DNA from: Candidatus Kryptoniota bacterium
GTDB lineage: Bacteria; Bacteroidota; Ignavibacteria; Kryptoniales; JAKASW01
Reading direction: 5' to 3'
NCBI GenBank assembly: GCA_024641705.1
Contig: JAHECO010000003.1
Span: 1-64,000 of the forward strand
Length of the DNA stretch: 64,000 nucleotides
This document shows positions 51,887 to 61,273 of this stretch, piece after piece. The number at the start of each line of letters is the position of its first letter. The first letter of the stretch is position 1. Both the position numbers and the translations under genes were made by a program. The notes beneath the pieces were generated by a model, which saw only the letters and a list, made by a program, of their open reading frames with translations, was not told the origin of the DNA and searched no databases.

Positions 51887-53026
51887 ATGTTCAACGTCAT
51901 CATCCTCGGCCTGACCTCGTTCTTCACCGACATCGCGAGCGAGATGGTGTACCCGCTCATTCCCTTCTTCCTCACCAGCACGCTCGGTGCAAGCCCGGCG
52001 GTGCTCGGCCTTATAGAAGGTATTGCCGAAAGCGTGGCCAGCATTCTAAAGGTTTTTTCAGGCTATGTATCGGATAAATTCAGGAACAGGAAGGTCCTCG
52101 CGATCACTGGGTATTTCTCCTCCGCCCTGGGCAAGTTTCTCCTCTACGTTGCCAACAGCTGGGGCGTCGTTTTTGCCGGCAGGATTGTCGACAGGCTCGG
52201 CAAGGGAATACGCACCGCGCCGCGTGACGCTCTCATCGCAGACAGCACCGATCCGGCGAAGCGCGGGACGGCTTTCGGACTCCACCGCGCTATGGATACA
52301 ACCGGCGCTGCCATAGGCGTACTCCTGGCGTTCTTCTTTCTCACCAGATATTCCGGCGAGTACTCGAGAGTATTCCTCTGGTCGCTTGTCCCGGCAGCTC
52401 TGGGGATATGTCTGCTTTTCCTGGTCAGGGAAAAGAAGACGGCGATCGCCTCCGTGAAACCGCCGTCGCTGAAATGGAAAGTCCTGCCGCGGAAGCTTCA
52501 GCTTTTCATGATTGTCGCGTTCATCTTCACGCTCGGAAACTCGTCCAACACATTCTTGATTCTTCGCGCCGGGGACATCGGTTTCACTCCCGCCACCGCC
52601 GTTCTCCTTTATCTCGTTTACAATATCGTGTACGGGGCAGTGTCGTATCCTGCCGGCAGGCTGTCTGACCGCATCGGCCGCAAGAGGCTGCTTGTCGCAG
52701 GGTATGTTTTCTACGGGCTCGTGTACCTCGGTTTCGCTTCGGTCTCCGGACCTTCTCACGCCTGGGCTCTCTGGGTGTTGTTCGGCATTTACGGGCTGTA
52801 CAGCGGATTCACCGACGGCATCGAGAAGGCGCTGGTTTCCGACCTGGCCCCTGCCGAAGTCCGGGCTACGGCCATCGGCCTGCATGCTACGGTACTCGGC
52901 ATAGGACTCTTCCCCGCTTCGTTCATAGCCGGGGAGTTGTGGCAGCATCTCGGACCGTCTGCGGCATTCTACTTCGGCGGCGGTATGGGAATCGTTGCCG
53001 CCATCGGGCTGCTTGTCGTTCTATGA
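51887..53026 (+). CDS. Major facilitator superfamily transporter
   Basis: 379 residues with 11-12 membrane helices. Between helices 2 and 3 is GYVSDKFRNRKVLAITGY and, in the second half, GRLSDRIGRKRLLVAGY, the two copies of the MFS G-x-x-x-D-R-x-G-R-R motif. Other conserved spans are LTSFFTDIASEMVYPLIPFFL (helix 1) and DRLGKGIRTAPRDALIADS. These match a drug/nitrate-unrelated MFS group common in anaerobes; substrate unknown. No clear ribosome site precedes the ATG. Confidence 0.88.
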   Translation: MFNVIILGLTSFFTDIASEMVYPLIPFFLTSTLGASPAVLGLIEGIAESVASILKVFSGYVSDKFRNRKVLAITGYFSSALGKFLLYVANSWGVVFAGRIVDRLGKGIRTAPRDALIADSTDPAKRGTAFGLHRAMDTTGAAIGVLLAFFFLTRYSGEYSRVFLWSLVPAALGICLLFLVREKKTAIASVKPPSLKWKVLPRKLQLFMIVAFIFTLGNSSNTFLILRAGDIGFTPATAVLLYLVYNIVYGAVSYPAGRLSDRIGRKRLLVAGYVFYGLVYLGFASVSGPSHAWALWVLFGIYGLYSGFTDGIEKALVSDLAPAEVRATAIGLHATVLGIGLFPASFIAGELWQHLGPSAAFYFGGGMGIVAAIGLLVVL

Positions 53027-53093
53027 GGCATGCACATTTGAGGCTTCCGTAATGTGTTTGCCTCGCACTTCGTGAAAAGAAAGTGAGGCCATC

Positions 53094-53759
53094 ATGTCTG
53101 AAGAAGATATCTTCAACGCGATTCTCTTCACGGCAGCATTGATCGCTACGATAATCATGGTCACCAAGGGACTGACGCGGGACAGGCGGGTGAGGAAAGT
53201 CTGGCGCGACTTTGCGGCAATGAAGGGACTCGATGCCGGCACGGCCAAGAACTCGGGCGACATTCTATACAGCGGGAAGAACAGGGGATTCCCCTTCGTC
53301 CTGGAGAGAGTCACCCAGCGCGGAAAGCAGCTCGGGAACGTACATTTCCTCGGAGAGAAAATCCCCATGCGCGCCGGGGACACTTTTCATACCTACACGC
53401 GCATGAGGCTCTCGATGTCCGGTCTTCCGGCCGGATTGTCTATCAGCAGGGAGACAATAGGCCGTAAGATCGCCACTGCGGTGGGGGCACAGGACATAAG
53501 GACCGGAGACCCCGAAGTGGACGGCAGTTTCGTGATCAAAGGAAAGGATCCCGCCGAAGTGGGTCGTTTCCTGAACTCCGAGAGGTGCAACGCACTGAAA
53601 GTCTATCTGAGAGGCCGGGAAGAGATCGGCCTCAGAAACAACGAGCTCCTTTACGAGCGGAAGAATTCGATCGAGAACATCTCCGAGCTCAGCAGGGTAT
53701 ACATGAGGATGGGAGAATTCGCGGCCGCGTTCGCGCCTGCACCGCCGCCAGAAGATTGA
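53094..53759 (+). CDS. Hypothetical protein with one membrane anchor
   Basis: 221 residues. One N-terminal membrane helix (IFNAILFTAALIATIIMVTKGL) is followed by a soluble domain of mixed strands and helices (KNRGFPFVLERVTQRGKQLGNVHFL; DGSFVIKGKDPAEVGRFLNSE; NNELLYERKNSIENISELSR) and an alanine-proline tail. The shape (a short domain that reads like two-layer alpha/beta with a V-KG-DP turn) recurs in membrane-linked proteins of unknown role. GTGAGG precedes the ATG weakly. Confidence 0.75.
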   Translation: MSEEDIFNAILFTAALIATIIMVTKGLTRDRRVRKVWRDFAAMKGLDAGTAKNSGDILYSGKNRGFPFVLERVTQRGKQLGNVHFLGEKIPMRAGDTFHTYTRMRLSMSGLPAGLSISRETIGRKIATAVGAQDIRTGDPEVDGSFVIKGKDPAEVGRFLNSERCNALKVYLRGREEIGLRNNELLYERKNSIENISELSRVYMRMGEFAAAFAPAPPPED

Positions 53760-53845
53760 CCCGGCCGTCAACTCACCGCAGGTCTCTCCTGAGCGACTTT
53801 GAGATTGAACACGTTTTCACGGGTTAGTAACTTGTCTGTCAGAAA

Positions 53846-54793
53846 ATGAACGATAGAATCTATACGATACTCGGTGCGGGCGGCGTGGTAGCCGATCAGC
53901 TGGCGAAACGACTCGTCTCCGAGGGACGGAGCGTGAGACTAGTTTCGAGAAGCGGCCATTCGGTCGAGGGGGCTTCTTCCGTTGAGGCCGACGTGACTCT
54001 ACCGGATCAAACGATGAATGCCGTCAGAGAAGCGGAGGTCGTCTTTCTCTGCGTCGGCCTGAAGTACGACATCAGAGTATGGAGCGACATTTGGCCGCGC
54101 ATAATGTCGAACACCATCGAGGCTTGCAAGCGGGCCGGTTCGAAGTTGGTATTTTTCGATAATGTTTACTCGTATGGAAAAGTCGAAGGTGTGATGACCG
54201 AGTCGACGCCGTACAACCCCTCGAGCCGGAAAGGGGAGGTGCGCGCGGCGATTGCAACCCGCTTGATGGACGAGGTCAAGGCCGGAAGCCTCCATGCCGT
54301 GATTGCCAGGGCGGCGGATTTCTACGGCCCCTTGGCCGAGAAGGTGGGCATCCCCAACATGCTGGTTTTCAAACGCCTCTCGGAGGGCAAGAAGCCGAAC
54401 CTGCTCGCGAGCGACCGCACGAGACACTCGTACACATTTACGCTCGACATTGCGGGTGCGCTCACGGTTCTCGCGAGAACGGAAAATGCTTTCGACCAGG
54501 TTTGGCACCTCCCGACAGCCGCGGATCCTCCCACAGGGAGAGAGTTCGCCGCCATGGCTTCGAGGGAATTCGGCGTTACGCCGGCATATGCCGTGCTCTC
54601 ACGCTGGATGTTGAAGGCGGCAGGGCTGTTTGACAGGACGATCTACGAAATCGGCGAGATGCTGTACCAGAACGAGTTCGATTACATCTTCGATTCTTCG
54701 AAATTCGAAAAGACATTCGGGATACATCCCGCTCCCTACGCTGATGGAGTGAGACAAACCGCAGAATTCTATAAGAAACCGGAAAGAAAATAA
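53846..54793 (+). CDS. NAD-dependent epimerase/dehydratase (extended SDR)
   Basis: 315 residues. Rossmann start YTILGAGGVVADQLAKRL (near 6-23), DVTLPDQ at the second strand, VVFLCVG, FFDNVYSYG with the catalytic tyrosine pattern altered (the usual YxxxK is not obvious), and HAVIARAADFYGP typical of extended SDR proteins. Substrate not known. It is 11 bases before the next membrane protein gene, so the two are an operon. Confidence 0.85.
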   Translation: MNDRIYTILGAGGVVADQLAKRLVSEGRSVRLVSRSGHSVEGASSVEADVTLPDQTMNAVREAEVVFLCVGLKYDIRVWSDIWPRIMSNTIEACKRAGSKLVFFDNVYSYGKVEGVMTESTPYNPSSRKGEVRAAIATRLMDEVKAGSLHAVIARAADFYGPLAEKVGIPNMLVFKRLSEGKKPNLLASDRTRHSYTFTLDIAGALTVLARTENAFDQVWHLPTAADPPTGREFAAMASREFGVTPAYAVLSRWMLKAAGLFDRTIYEIGEMLYQNEFDYIFDSSKFEKTFGIHPAPYADGVRQTAEFYKKPERK

Positions 54794-54804
54794 GAAGGAA
54801 TCAT

Positions 54805-55389
54805 ATGAACAAAGAGAAGTGGAAGGAATTCCTGTTGACGGCGCTCCTCGCAGCCGTCGGTGCAATAGTCATGGGTCTCATTTTCTTCGGCCACGGAATC
54901 TTCGACAAGAACCGCGTGGGATTTCAGTTCCTCTCGTTCGGGATCGTCGGCGGGTTCCTCTTCGCGAGTTTCAGGTATCTTAAATTGTGGATAGCCGCAA
55001 TTATTTTCGTTGCCCTTCTCGCCCTGGACGAAGCCGTGCTCCATTCGGGGAATTGGGATTTCGTCTGGCAGGATGTCCTGTACTTTGTGGCCGTGTCGGC
55101 TTCGCTTTTCGCGTTTGCCAGATACTACTTCGCTCGCCTCGGAGGGGCGGTGCTGGGCCGTCTTCTCACCCTCAGCGCACTCGTTGCCGCCGCGTACATC
55201 ATCGTCACGATTGCTTTCTACTTCATATTCCTCGGCAACCCAATGATACCTCGGTTCAACCTTTCCCAGATGGTCTATTACGATCTCGCCCAGGGATTCC
55301 TCCTTGGGTCTGGCTTGGGCGCCGGCCTCGAGGTCGCCGATTTCGTAATCAGGAAGACGTCGAAGGGATCCGGATCATCGACCGTTTGA
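54805..55389 (+). CDS. Membrane protein
   Basis: 194 residues with five or six predicted membrane helices (about residues 8-25, 40-52, 57-71, 85-100, 115-145, 160-180). No family recognised. AAGGAATC precedes the ATG. Follows the epimerase gene by 11 bases. Confidence 0.78.
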   Translation: MNKEKWKEFLLTALLAAVGAIVMGLIFFGHGIFDKNRVGFQFLSFGIVGGFLFASFRYLKLWIAAIIFVALLALDEAVLHSGNWDFVWQDVLYFVAVSASLFAFARYYFARLGGAVLGRLLTLSALVAAAYIIVTIAFYFIFLGNPMIPRFNLSQMVYYDLAQGFLLGSGLGAGLEVADFVIRKTSKGSGSSTV

Positions 55390-55591
55390 CTGAATTTTCC
55401 GGGCCCTCCGCATGCGGCGGCGCCGAACGTCCGGTCATCAACCGTGTTTTGCAGTCTCCCGGGGTATCCGGAGGCCCAATTGCTGTGAATTCAGCCGAAA
55501 CGCTCTCCCCTTCTATGGTGAAACAACCGGCTGCTCAAATCGTTATCGTGTGTAGATTCATGATCAGCAGTCATATGAAGGCGCTTTTAAA

Positions 55592-56713
55592 ATGATCGAA
55601 GACGAGTCGGAAAAAGGGGCACGCCGGAAGAAGGACCACATCCTTCGTGAGACAATAGTTAATGACTTCAAAAAAGGAGAGATCGGGGATTCGCTCCGCA
55701 GGGATTTCAAGGAGTTATACCGTTTCTATATCGACCCCGAGACACAGAAGCGCCTTGACACCTATCCGCGGGTGAAGCGTTTCATTTTTGCGTCGTGGTA
55801 TCTCCTCAAGAGCCTCATTCTCAGGCTGAATCCGGCCCGCAGGTTCCTCCTCCTTCTCAGCATAATCTTTTTCTTCTGGGGCAATGCGCAGTGGAACACC
55901 GGCAACTACAGCATAACGATCGACGCGAGCCCGCTGAGCTACATCCTTCTCCTGCTCGTGCTGATGCTCGAGATCAAGGACAAGCTCCTTGCCCACGACG
56001 AGTTGAGGATCGGGCGGACTGTCCAGAAGGCGCTGCTTCCTGAGGAGAACCCGACACTTGCCGGATGGTCGGTGTGGATGTTCACGCGGCCCGCCAATGA
56101 CGTCGGAGGAGACCTCGTCGATTACATAAACCTGGACGAGAAGAGACTCGGACTTGCACTGGGCGATGTCGCCGGCAAAGGACTTGGTGCGGCGCTGCTG
56201 ATGTCGAAACTTCAGTCGACGCTTCGCGCTATCGCTCCCGACCAGAAGTCCCTCTCAGAACTCGGGCAACGCATCAACCTGATCTTCTGTCGCGACAGCC
56301 TGCCGAACAAGTTCGCGACGCTCGTCTACATGGAACTGATGGAGAATTCCGGCAAGATCCGCCTGCTCAACGCGGGTCATCTCCCGCCGCTCGTGCTTCG
56401 CGGAGGAAATGTTGAAGAGCTGCCGCACGGCGCTCCTGCGCTGGGGCTGATAAAGACGTCGAAGTTCGAGGAGCATGAAATTGAGCTTGGTCCGGGCGAT
56501 CTCCTCGTTACCTATTCCGACGGCGTCACGGAAGCACGGAACGAAAGAGATGAGTTCTACGGCGACCAGCGCCTTAAGACGTTGATAGGAAAATCTGTCG
56601 GGATTTCACCGGAAAGGGTCGGTGAAAGAATTCTGGCGGAGGTGGATGCGTTCGTTGGCGAAGCTCCGCGGAGCGATGACCTTTCTATGGTTGTGATCAA
56701 GCGATGGAGCTAG
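55592..56713 (+). CDS. Membrane-anchored SpoIIE/PP2C phosphatase
   Basis: 373 residues. A soluble start (about 1-75), two membrane helices (about 85-105 and 112-130), then the SpoIIE phosphatase domain (about 145-373): VQKALLPEENP, NDVGGDLVDY, GDVAGKGLGAALLMSKLQS (metal-binding motif GD-x-x-GKG), NAGHLPPLVL, YSDGVTEARN and APRSDDLSMVVI. All metal-binding acidic positions are present, unlike the damaged copy at 11522. It would dephosphorylate an anti-anti-sigma-type partner. None is encoded nearby. Confidence 0.9.
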   Translation: MIEDESEKGARRKKDHILRETIVNDFKKGEIGDSLRRDFKELYRFYIDPETQKRLDTYPRVKRFIFASWYLLKSLILRLNPARRFLLLLSIIFFFWGNAQWNTGNYSITIDASPLSYILLLLVLMLEIKDKLLAHDELRIGRTVQKALLPEENPTLAGWSVWMFTRPANDVGGDLVDYINLDEKRLGLALGDVAGKGLGAALLMSKLQSTLRAIAPDQKSLSELGQRINLIFCRDSLPNKFATLVYMELMENSGKIRLLNAGHLPPLVLRGGNVEELPHGAPALGLIKTSKFEEHEIELGPGDLLVTYSDGVTEARNERDEFYGDQRLKTLIGKSVGISPERVGERILAEVDAFVGEAPRSDDLSMVVIKRWS

Positions 56714-56749
56714 GCAAAATCCTTCCGGCGCCTTAATTCAAAATTTACA

Positions 56750-56771
56750 CCTGTCCTGACATAAGGTCAGG
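56750..56771. repeat. Short palindrome of the CCTGAC/GTCAGG kind
   Basis: TCCTGAC/GTCAGGA around ATAAG, preceded by AATTCAAAATTTACA. Similar to the core at 22084. It lies between the phosphatase gene and the convergent aquaporin gene and could serve as a bidirectional stop. Confidence 0.5.
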
Positions 56772-56781
56772 AATTGAGAAT

Positions 56782-57546
56782 TCACAATTCTTTCCTGAAT
56801 ATCCCGTAAACGTCGTGTTCGAAGTGGTATATCTTCGCCACATCGACCTCGAAGCGCTTCATCCAGCCCAACCTGAGCACTGCAAGCCCGATAAGCATTC
56901 CCACCAGCGGCCCTGCGAAGTATATCCACCACCCGGTCCAGACTCCCGATATGACCGAAGGCCCGACACTTCGCGCGGGATTCGTGCTCGTCCCGGAAAT
57001 CGGCGCTTCGAGCCAGACCATCACCGCGTAAAGGAAGGGGAAAAGAAGAGGCGTGTGTTTCCTGAGTTTCCTGTGGCCGAGGAACACGAACAGTCCGACA
57101 ATGAGACAAACTGTGGTTATCGTTTCGCCGAGAAGCGCCTCGGTGTAACCGGAACCCGGTATCGTGTCTCCGAAGCCTACGCTCTTTCCCACCGTTCCCC
57201 ATAAGAGAAGCGGAAGCGAACCGATCACGGCGCCGGCGAACTGTGCCGCGATGTATCCGGCGGTATCGCGCCTCGAGAGCTTCCCCTTGATATAAAAGGC
57301 GAGTGTGACTACGGGATTTATGTGGGCGCCGCTCACCTTCCCGATACGCGAGTAGACTATGGAAGCGCCCGTCGCCCCGAAAAGAAAGCCCGTTATGAGC
57401 CTGCGCAGACCGGGATCGGGAATGAAGTTTGCGATCGGGCTTCCCTTTCCGAAATCCGCTATCACGAACGATAAACCTAACAGGAGAAGTAGAGCGGTGC
57501 CGATCAGCTCGGACAGGTAAACTGCCCACGGAGTTTCTTTAGACAT
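56782..57546 (-). CDS. Aquaporin / MIP channel
   Basis: 254 residues from the ATG at 57546. Six membrane helices and two half-helix loops: SGAHINPVVTLAFY (first NPA box altered to NPV) and GTSTNPARSVGP (second NPA intact). The size and the short loops fit the MIP family. Selectivity cannot be fixed; the altered first box suggests caution in calling it a simple water channel. Single gene on the minus strand. Confidence 0.9.
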   Translation of the reverse strand: MSKETPWAVYLSELIGTALLLLLGLSFVIADFGKGSPIANFIPDPGLRRLITGFLFGATGASIVYSRIGKVSGAHINPVVTLAFYIKGKLSRRDTAGYIAAQFAGAVIGSLPLLLWGTVGKSVGFGDTIPGSGYTEALLGETITTVCLIVGLFVFLGHRKLRKHTPLLFPFLYAVMVWLEAPISGTSTNPARSVGPSVISGVWTGWWIYFAGPLVGMLIGLAVLRLGWMKRFEVDVAKIYHFEHDVYGIFRKEL

Positions 57547-57648
57547 TGCAACCAATTTAAGAAGTCAAATCAAGCGCATCCATATATCGCCGGTATTAAT
57601 TATCCGCAATTCGCCGGAGAGAGTTTGATTTGTCAATCGACGGTCTCG

Positions 57649-57677
57649 TTGGAATTCCCTCTGGTTTGAGTTATAAT
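57649..57677 (+). promoter_or_regulatory. Sigma-70-like promoter for the GH3 gene
   Basis: TTGGAA, a 17-base spacer and TATAAT lie 87 bases before the GH3 start. Confidence 0.65.
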
Positions 57678-57764
57678 TTCACGGACATCGAAGGCGCCGA
57701 TTCCGGCCAATTATTCTCGTGAGTGTCCTCAAGCTTTTCAAGCAACCACCTGAGGGAGTGTGAG

Positions 57765-60416
57765 ATGAAATCTATATTGAGTGTAGCGATCGCGACAGTT
57801 GTGATAGCAGGGATGTTTTCGTCGGATTCCCGAGCACAGAGCAGCGGGGGTGCCAGGCTAACATCCGGACCGGCTTATCTCGATACAAGCCTGACTTTCC
57901 AGGAGCGAGCTGCCAATCTGGTCTCGCTGATGACGCTCGACGAAAAAGTATCGCAGATGCAGAACGACGCGCCAGCAATCCCGAGGCTCGGCATCCCGGC
58001 ATACGACTGGTGGAGCGAGTGCCTGCACGGCGTCGCACGCAACGGCATCGCTACCGTCTTCCCGCAAGCCATCGGCATGGCAGCGACGTGGAATCCGAAA
58101 CTGATCCACGAGGAGGCCGACGTCATCTCGACCGAGGCGCGGGCAAAGTACAACTATGCGATCAGCAAGGGCGAGCACGGCATATACCAGGGACTCACGT
58201 TCTGGTCTCCGAACGTGAACATAGTCCGCGACCCGCGCTGGGGAAGGAACCAGGAAACGTATGGCGAAGATCCGTACCTCACATCGAGGATAGGAGTCGC
58301 GTTCGTCACCGGCCTTCAGGGAAACAACCCAAAGTATTTCAAGGTCATATCGACGCCGAAGCATTTCGCCGTCCATGACGGTCCCGAGCCGCTTCGCCAC
58401 ACTTTCGACGCAGTCGTCAGCAACCGTGACCTTTACGAGACTTACCTCCCCGCGTTCGAGGCATGCGTGCGCCAGGGCGGAGCATTCTCCGTCATGGGAG
58501 CCTACAGTGCACTCGACGGAGTACCGGATTGCGCGAGCACCCTCCTCCTTACCGATATCCTGAGAAACAAGTGGGGATTCAAGGGATACGTGGTCTCGGA
58601 TTGCGGAGCCATCGGAGATATCACTTACGGTCATAAATACGCTCCCGACCTCACCAGTGCCGTCGCGCTTGCCGTCAAAGCAGGATGCGATCTCAGCTGC
58701 GGCGGTGAATATGCCGATCTGAAGGGAGCCGTGGCGAAAGGCCTGATCCCGGAAAAGGAAATCGACAGGTCGGTCGAGCGACTCATGCTCGCGCGTTTCA
58801 AGCTAGGGATGTTCGATCCGGTATCTGCGGTTCCTTATAACAAGATCACGATCGCTCAGAACAACACTCCGGCTCACATGGAGCTCGCCCGGAAAGTCGC
58901 CGACGAAAGCATCGTCCTGCTGAAGAACGCGAAGAATACCCTTCCGCTCAAGAAGAATGTCAAATCGGTTGCGGTCATCGGCGTCTATGCCGACGATATC
59001 GGCGTTCTGCTCGGCAACTACAACGGCCAGCCGTCGGACCCGGTCACGATACTTCAGGGGATCCGGAACAAACTGGGCGACAAGGTAAACGTGAGCTATG
59101 CCGGCGGATACAACCTGCTCGTCGATACGACCTCCATTGTTCCGGTGGACAAAGAGTATCTCAGGCCGGCGGGCGGCAAGCCGGGCCACGGGTTGTACGC
59201 GGAGTACTTCGATAATTTCGACCTGAAGGGGAAACCGGTGCTCACACGCATCGACTCGGTTGCCTTCCAGAGGTGGGGATCGAGTTCTCCCGGCAAGGGC
59301 GTGCCGGTACACAACTTTTCTCTCAGGTGGACCGGAACGATCACGCCGCCTTCAACCGGGAAATACGAGATCGGCATTTCGACTCTCGACCGGGGACGCA
59401 TTTACCTTGACGACACGCTCCTTGTCGACAACTGGAGTCCGTACCAGAAATGGGCGTTCAAGTCGGGAACTGTCAACATGGAAAGGGGGAAAGAATATCC
59501 GATCGAGGTCGATTACGGCGACAGCCTCGATTTCTCTATGCTCCGGTTCGCATGGAGGAAAGTCAACCCGATGCCCGACCCGGAGAAGCTGATCGCAGAT
59601 GCGGTCTCGCTCGTGAAGGAGTCGGATGAAGCAATCGTCATAGCGGGGATTTCGCCGCGGCTCGAAGGCGAGGAACGCAGCATAGACATTCCCGGCTTTC
59701 AGGGAGGGGACCGCACAGATCTGAGAATCCCCGCGAACCAGGAAAGGCTGATCAAGGCGCTGTACGCGACAGGGAAACCTATAGTCTTGGTTCTCACCGG
59801 CGGAAGCGCGCTTGCCGTAGATTGGGAAGAAGAAAATCTCCCCGCTATAGTCGACTCGTGGTACCCGGGTGAGGAGGGCGGCAACGCAGTCGCCGACGTC
59901 CTCTATGGAGATTACAACCCTGCCGGACGACTCCCGGTCACATTCTACAAGTCGGTCAAAGACCTTCCCCCCTTCACGGACTACAACATGAAGGGGAGAA
60001 CATACCGTTATTTCGAAGGGACTCCGCTCTATCCGTTCGGCTTCGGTCTGAGTTACACGTCATTCGAATATTCGGATCTTAAATCGAGCAGCGATGTCGC
60101 GAAGCCAGGCGACACGCTCGTCGTTTCGGTCAGGGTGAAGAACGCGGGAGAGCGCGACGGCGACGAAGTGGTACAGTTGTACGTGAAAGACCTTACTTCC
60201 CAAGTTCCGCAGCCGATCAAATCGCTGAGGGGTTTCGAACGCGTGTTCATTCCCAAGGGAGAGACTAAGACAGTGAAGATTCTTCTTCCGGTGAGGTCGC
60301 TGAGGTATTTCAGTGACAAGGAGAAAGGGTATGTCGTCGAGCCGGGGAGGTACGAGCTGCAGGTAGGTGCTTCGTCGGGCGATATAAGGGTGAAAAGAAC
60401 GATTACCGTGGAATAA
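57765..60416 (+). CDS. GH3 beta-glycosidase with PA14 insert, secreted
   Basis: 883 residues from the ATG at 57765 (GAGGGAGTG upstream; an earlier in-frame start at 57723 lacks a signal peptide at its beginning). Signal peptide (about 1-24); GH3 N-terminal barrel (about 40-340) with nucleophile D279 in YVVSDCGAIGDI; GH3 C-terminal domain (about 385-760) split by a PA14 domain (about 460-590, GLYAEYFDNFDLKG to FAWRKVNP); and an Fn3-like end domain. The ECLHGVARNGIATVFPQAIGMAATWN segment is typical of the beta-xylosidase/beta-glucosidase branch. With xylA/xylB in the window a xylosidase role fits but is not proven. Confidence 0.93.
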   Translation: MKSILSVAIATVVIAGMFSSDSRAQSSGGARLTSGPAYLDTSLTFQERAANLVSLMTLDEKVSQMQNDAPAIPRLGIPAYDWWSECLHGVARNGIATVFPQAIGMAATWNPKLIHEEADVISTEARAKYNYAISKGEHGIYQGLTFWSPNVNIVRDPRWGRNQETYGEDPYLTSRIGVAFVTGLQGNNPKYFKVISTPKHFAVHDGPEPLRHTFDAVVSNRDLYETYLPAFEACVRQGGAFSVMGAYSALDGVPDCASTLLLTDILRNKWGFKGYVVSDCGAIGDITYGHKYAPDLTSAVALAVKAGCDLSCGGEYADLKGAVAKGLIPEKEIDRSVERLMLARFKLGMFDPVSAVPYNKITIAQNNTPAHMELARKVADESIVLLKNAKNTLPLKKNVKSVAVIGVYADDIGVLLGNYNGQPSDPVTILQGIRNKLGDKVNVSYAGGYNLLVDTTSIVPVDKEYLRPAGGKPGHGLYAEYFDNFDLKGKPVLTRIDSVAFQRWGSSSPGKGVPVHNFSLRWTGTITPPSTGKYEIGISTLDRGRIYLDDTLLVDNWSPYQKWAFKSGTVNMERGKEYPIEVDYGDSLDFSMLRFAWRKVNPMPDPEKLIADAVSLVKESDEAIVIAGISPRLEGEERSIDIPGFQGGDRTDLRIPANQERLIKALYATGKPIVLVLTGGSALAVDWEEENLPAIVDSWYPGEEGGNAVADVLYGDYNPAGRLPVTFYKSVKDLPPFTDYNMKGRTYRYFEGTPLYPFGFGLSYTSFEYSDLKSSSDVAKPGDTLVVSVRVKNAGERDGDEVVQLYVKDLTSQVPQPIKSLRGFERVFIPKGETKTVKILLPVRSLRYFSDKEKGYVVEPGRYELQVGASSGDIRVKRTITVE

Positions 60417-60455
60417 GATCTTCTTCCACAGAACTTCATCGGGAGAGATAAGCGG

Positions 60456-60484
60456 GGTGACCGTTGCCGGGGCGGTCACCTTTC
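60456..60484 (+). terminator. Intrinsic terminator after the GH3 gene
   Basis: Stem GGTGACCG/CGGTCACC with a 9-base loop and TTT after it, 40 bases beyond the stop. Confidence 0.7.
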
Positions 60485-61273
60485 CACGGCCTCAGGACTC
60501 GGGAGCGGAGATCTCTCGTAACTTGTGGTGGCCTGTGGGCAACTTCGGGCTTACAACACCCCTGTTCTATTAGTCGGCACTTTTACTGAAATCTTTACTT
60601 GGAACTTCAGTCTGAGGGTGTGAAATTATGTCCGTTGAGCGAGCGTCCTGAGGAGGAAGGGCAGCGTTGCGATTCCCAGTCGCAGCGAAGCGCCTGTTGA
60701 GCGGATTCAGTTTCAGTTGTACCACCGTCGACAATTCCCCCTCATTTTCACTGAGTGTTGGCAAACAGCGAGGACGGAAGGATGCGTACATTTACGGCGG
60801 TATTTTATTTCTTTTTCTTTACGCTCACGGCGTGGGGGCAGACGAAGCCGCGTCCGAGCACCGGAAGTGTCAGACCCACGATCTTCATCAAAGAGACCTT
60901 GCCGCGTGGCACGGCACATCCAGCGGCACAGGTCGATGCCGTTTCGGCCACATGCAACTTGCGGATTCCCGGCAACTTGAATTGACTCCCCTGCCGGGTG
61001 AAATCCGGCAGGCACCCCGGTCTGTCACGGCAACCACCGCGCCGACATCACGGACATGATCGTCACATTTTCTGAACATTCTTCTTGACAATTGGCAGGG
61101 GACGTTTCAAATTATTCGTGATAGATAACCGGATTGAGGATAGGTGGTATGTTTGCGAATCGCATCCATAGCACGATACCGGGTAACGTGAGTCTTCTAT
61201 AAGCAGCTCCACTAAGACGTAGACATTCCTCCCAGTTCATTTTCTGGAACGAAAGAAAAATCAGGAGGGAATC
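60485..61273. other. Long intergenic region
   Basis: Apart from the small frame at 60782 and a TTGACA at 61085 with only weak -10 candidates (around 61108-61115), I see no gene, repeat or RNA here. CAGGAGG at 61262 is the ribosome site of the next gene. Confidence 0.45.
60782..60985 (+). CDS. Short secreted protein or gene remnant
   Basis: 67 residues with a signal peptide (MRTFTAVFYFFFFTLTAWGQ) and a short tail that resembles nothing known. The signal is of the same form as that of the next gene (SSAWGQT). It may be the surviving 5' end of a lost secreted-protein gene. GGAAGG precedes the ATG closely. Confidence 0.35.
   Translation: MRTFTAVFYFFFFTLTAWGQTKPRPSTGSVRPTIFIKETLPRGTAHPAAQVDAVSATCNLRIPGNLN

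Noticed and set aside
54805-55591. A second frame overlapping the membrane protein gene to 55595
   Set aside because: Its proline/arginine-rich product is typical of an out-of-frame reading of GC-rich coding DNA.
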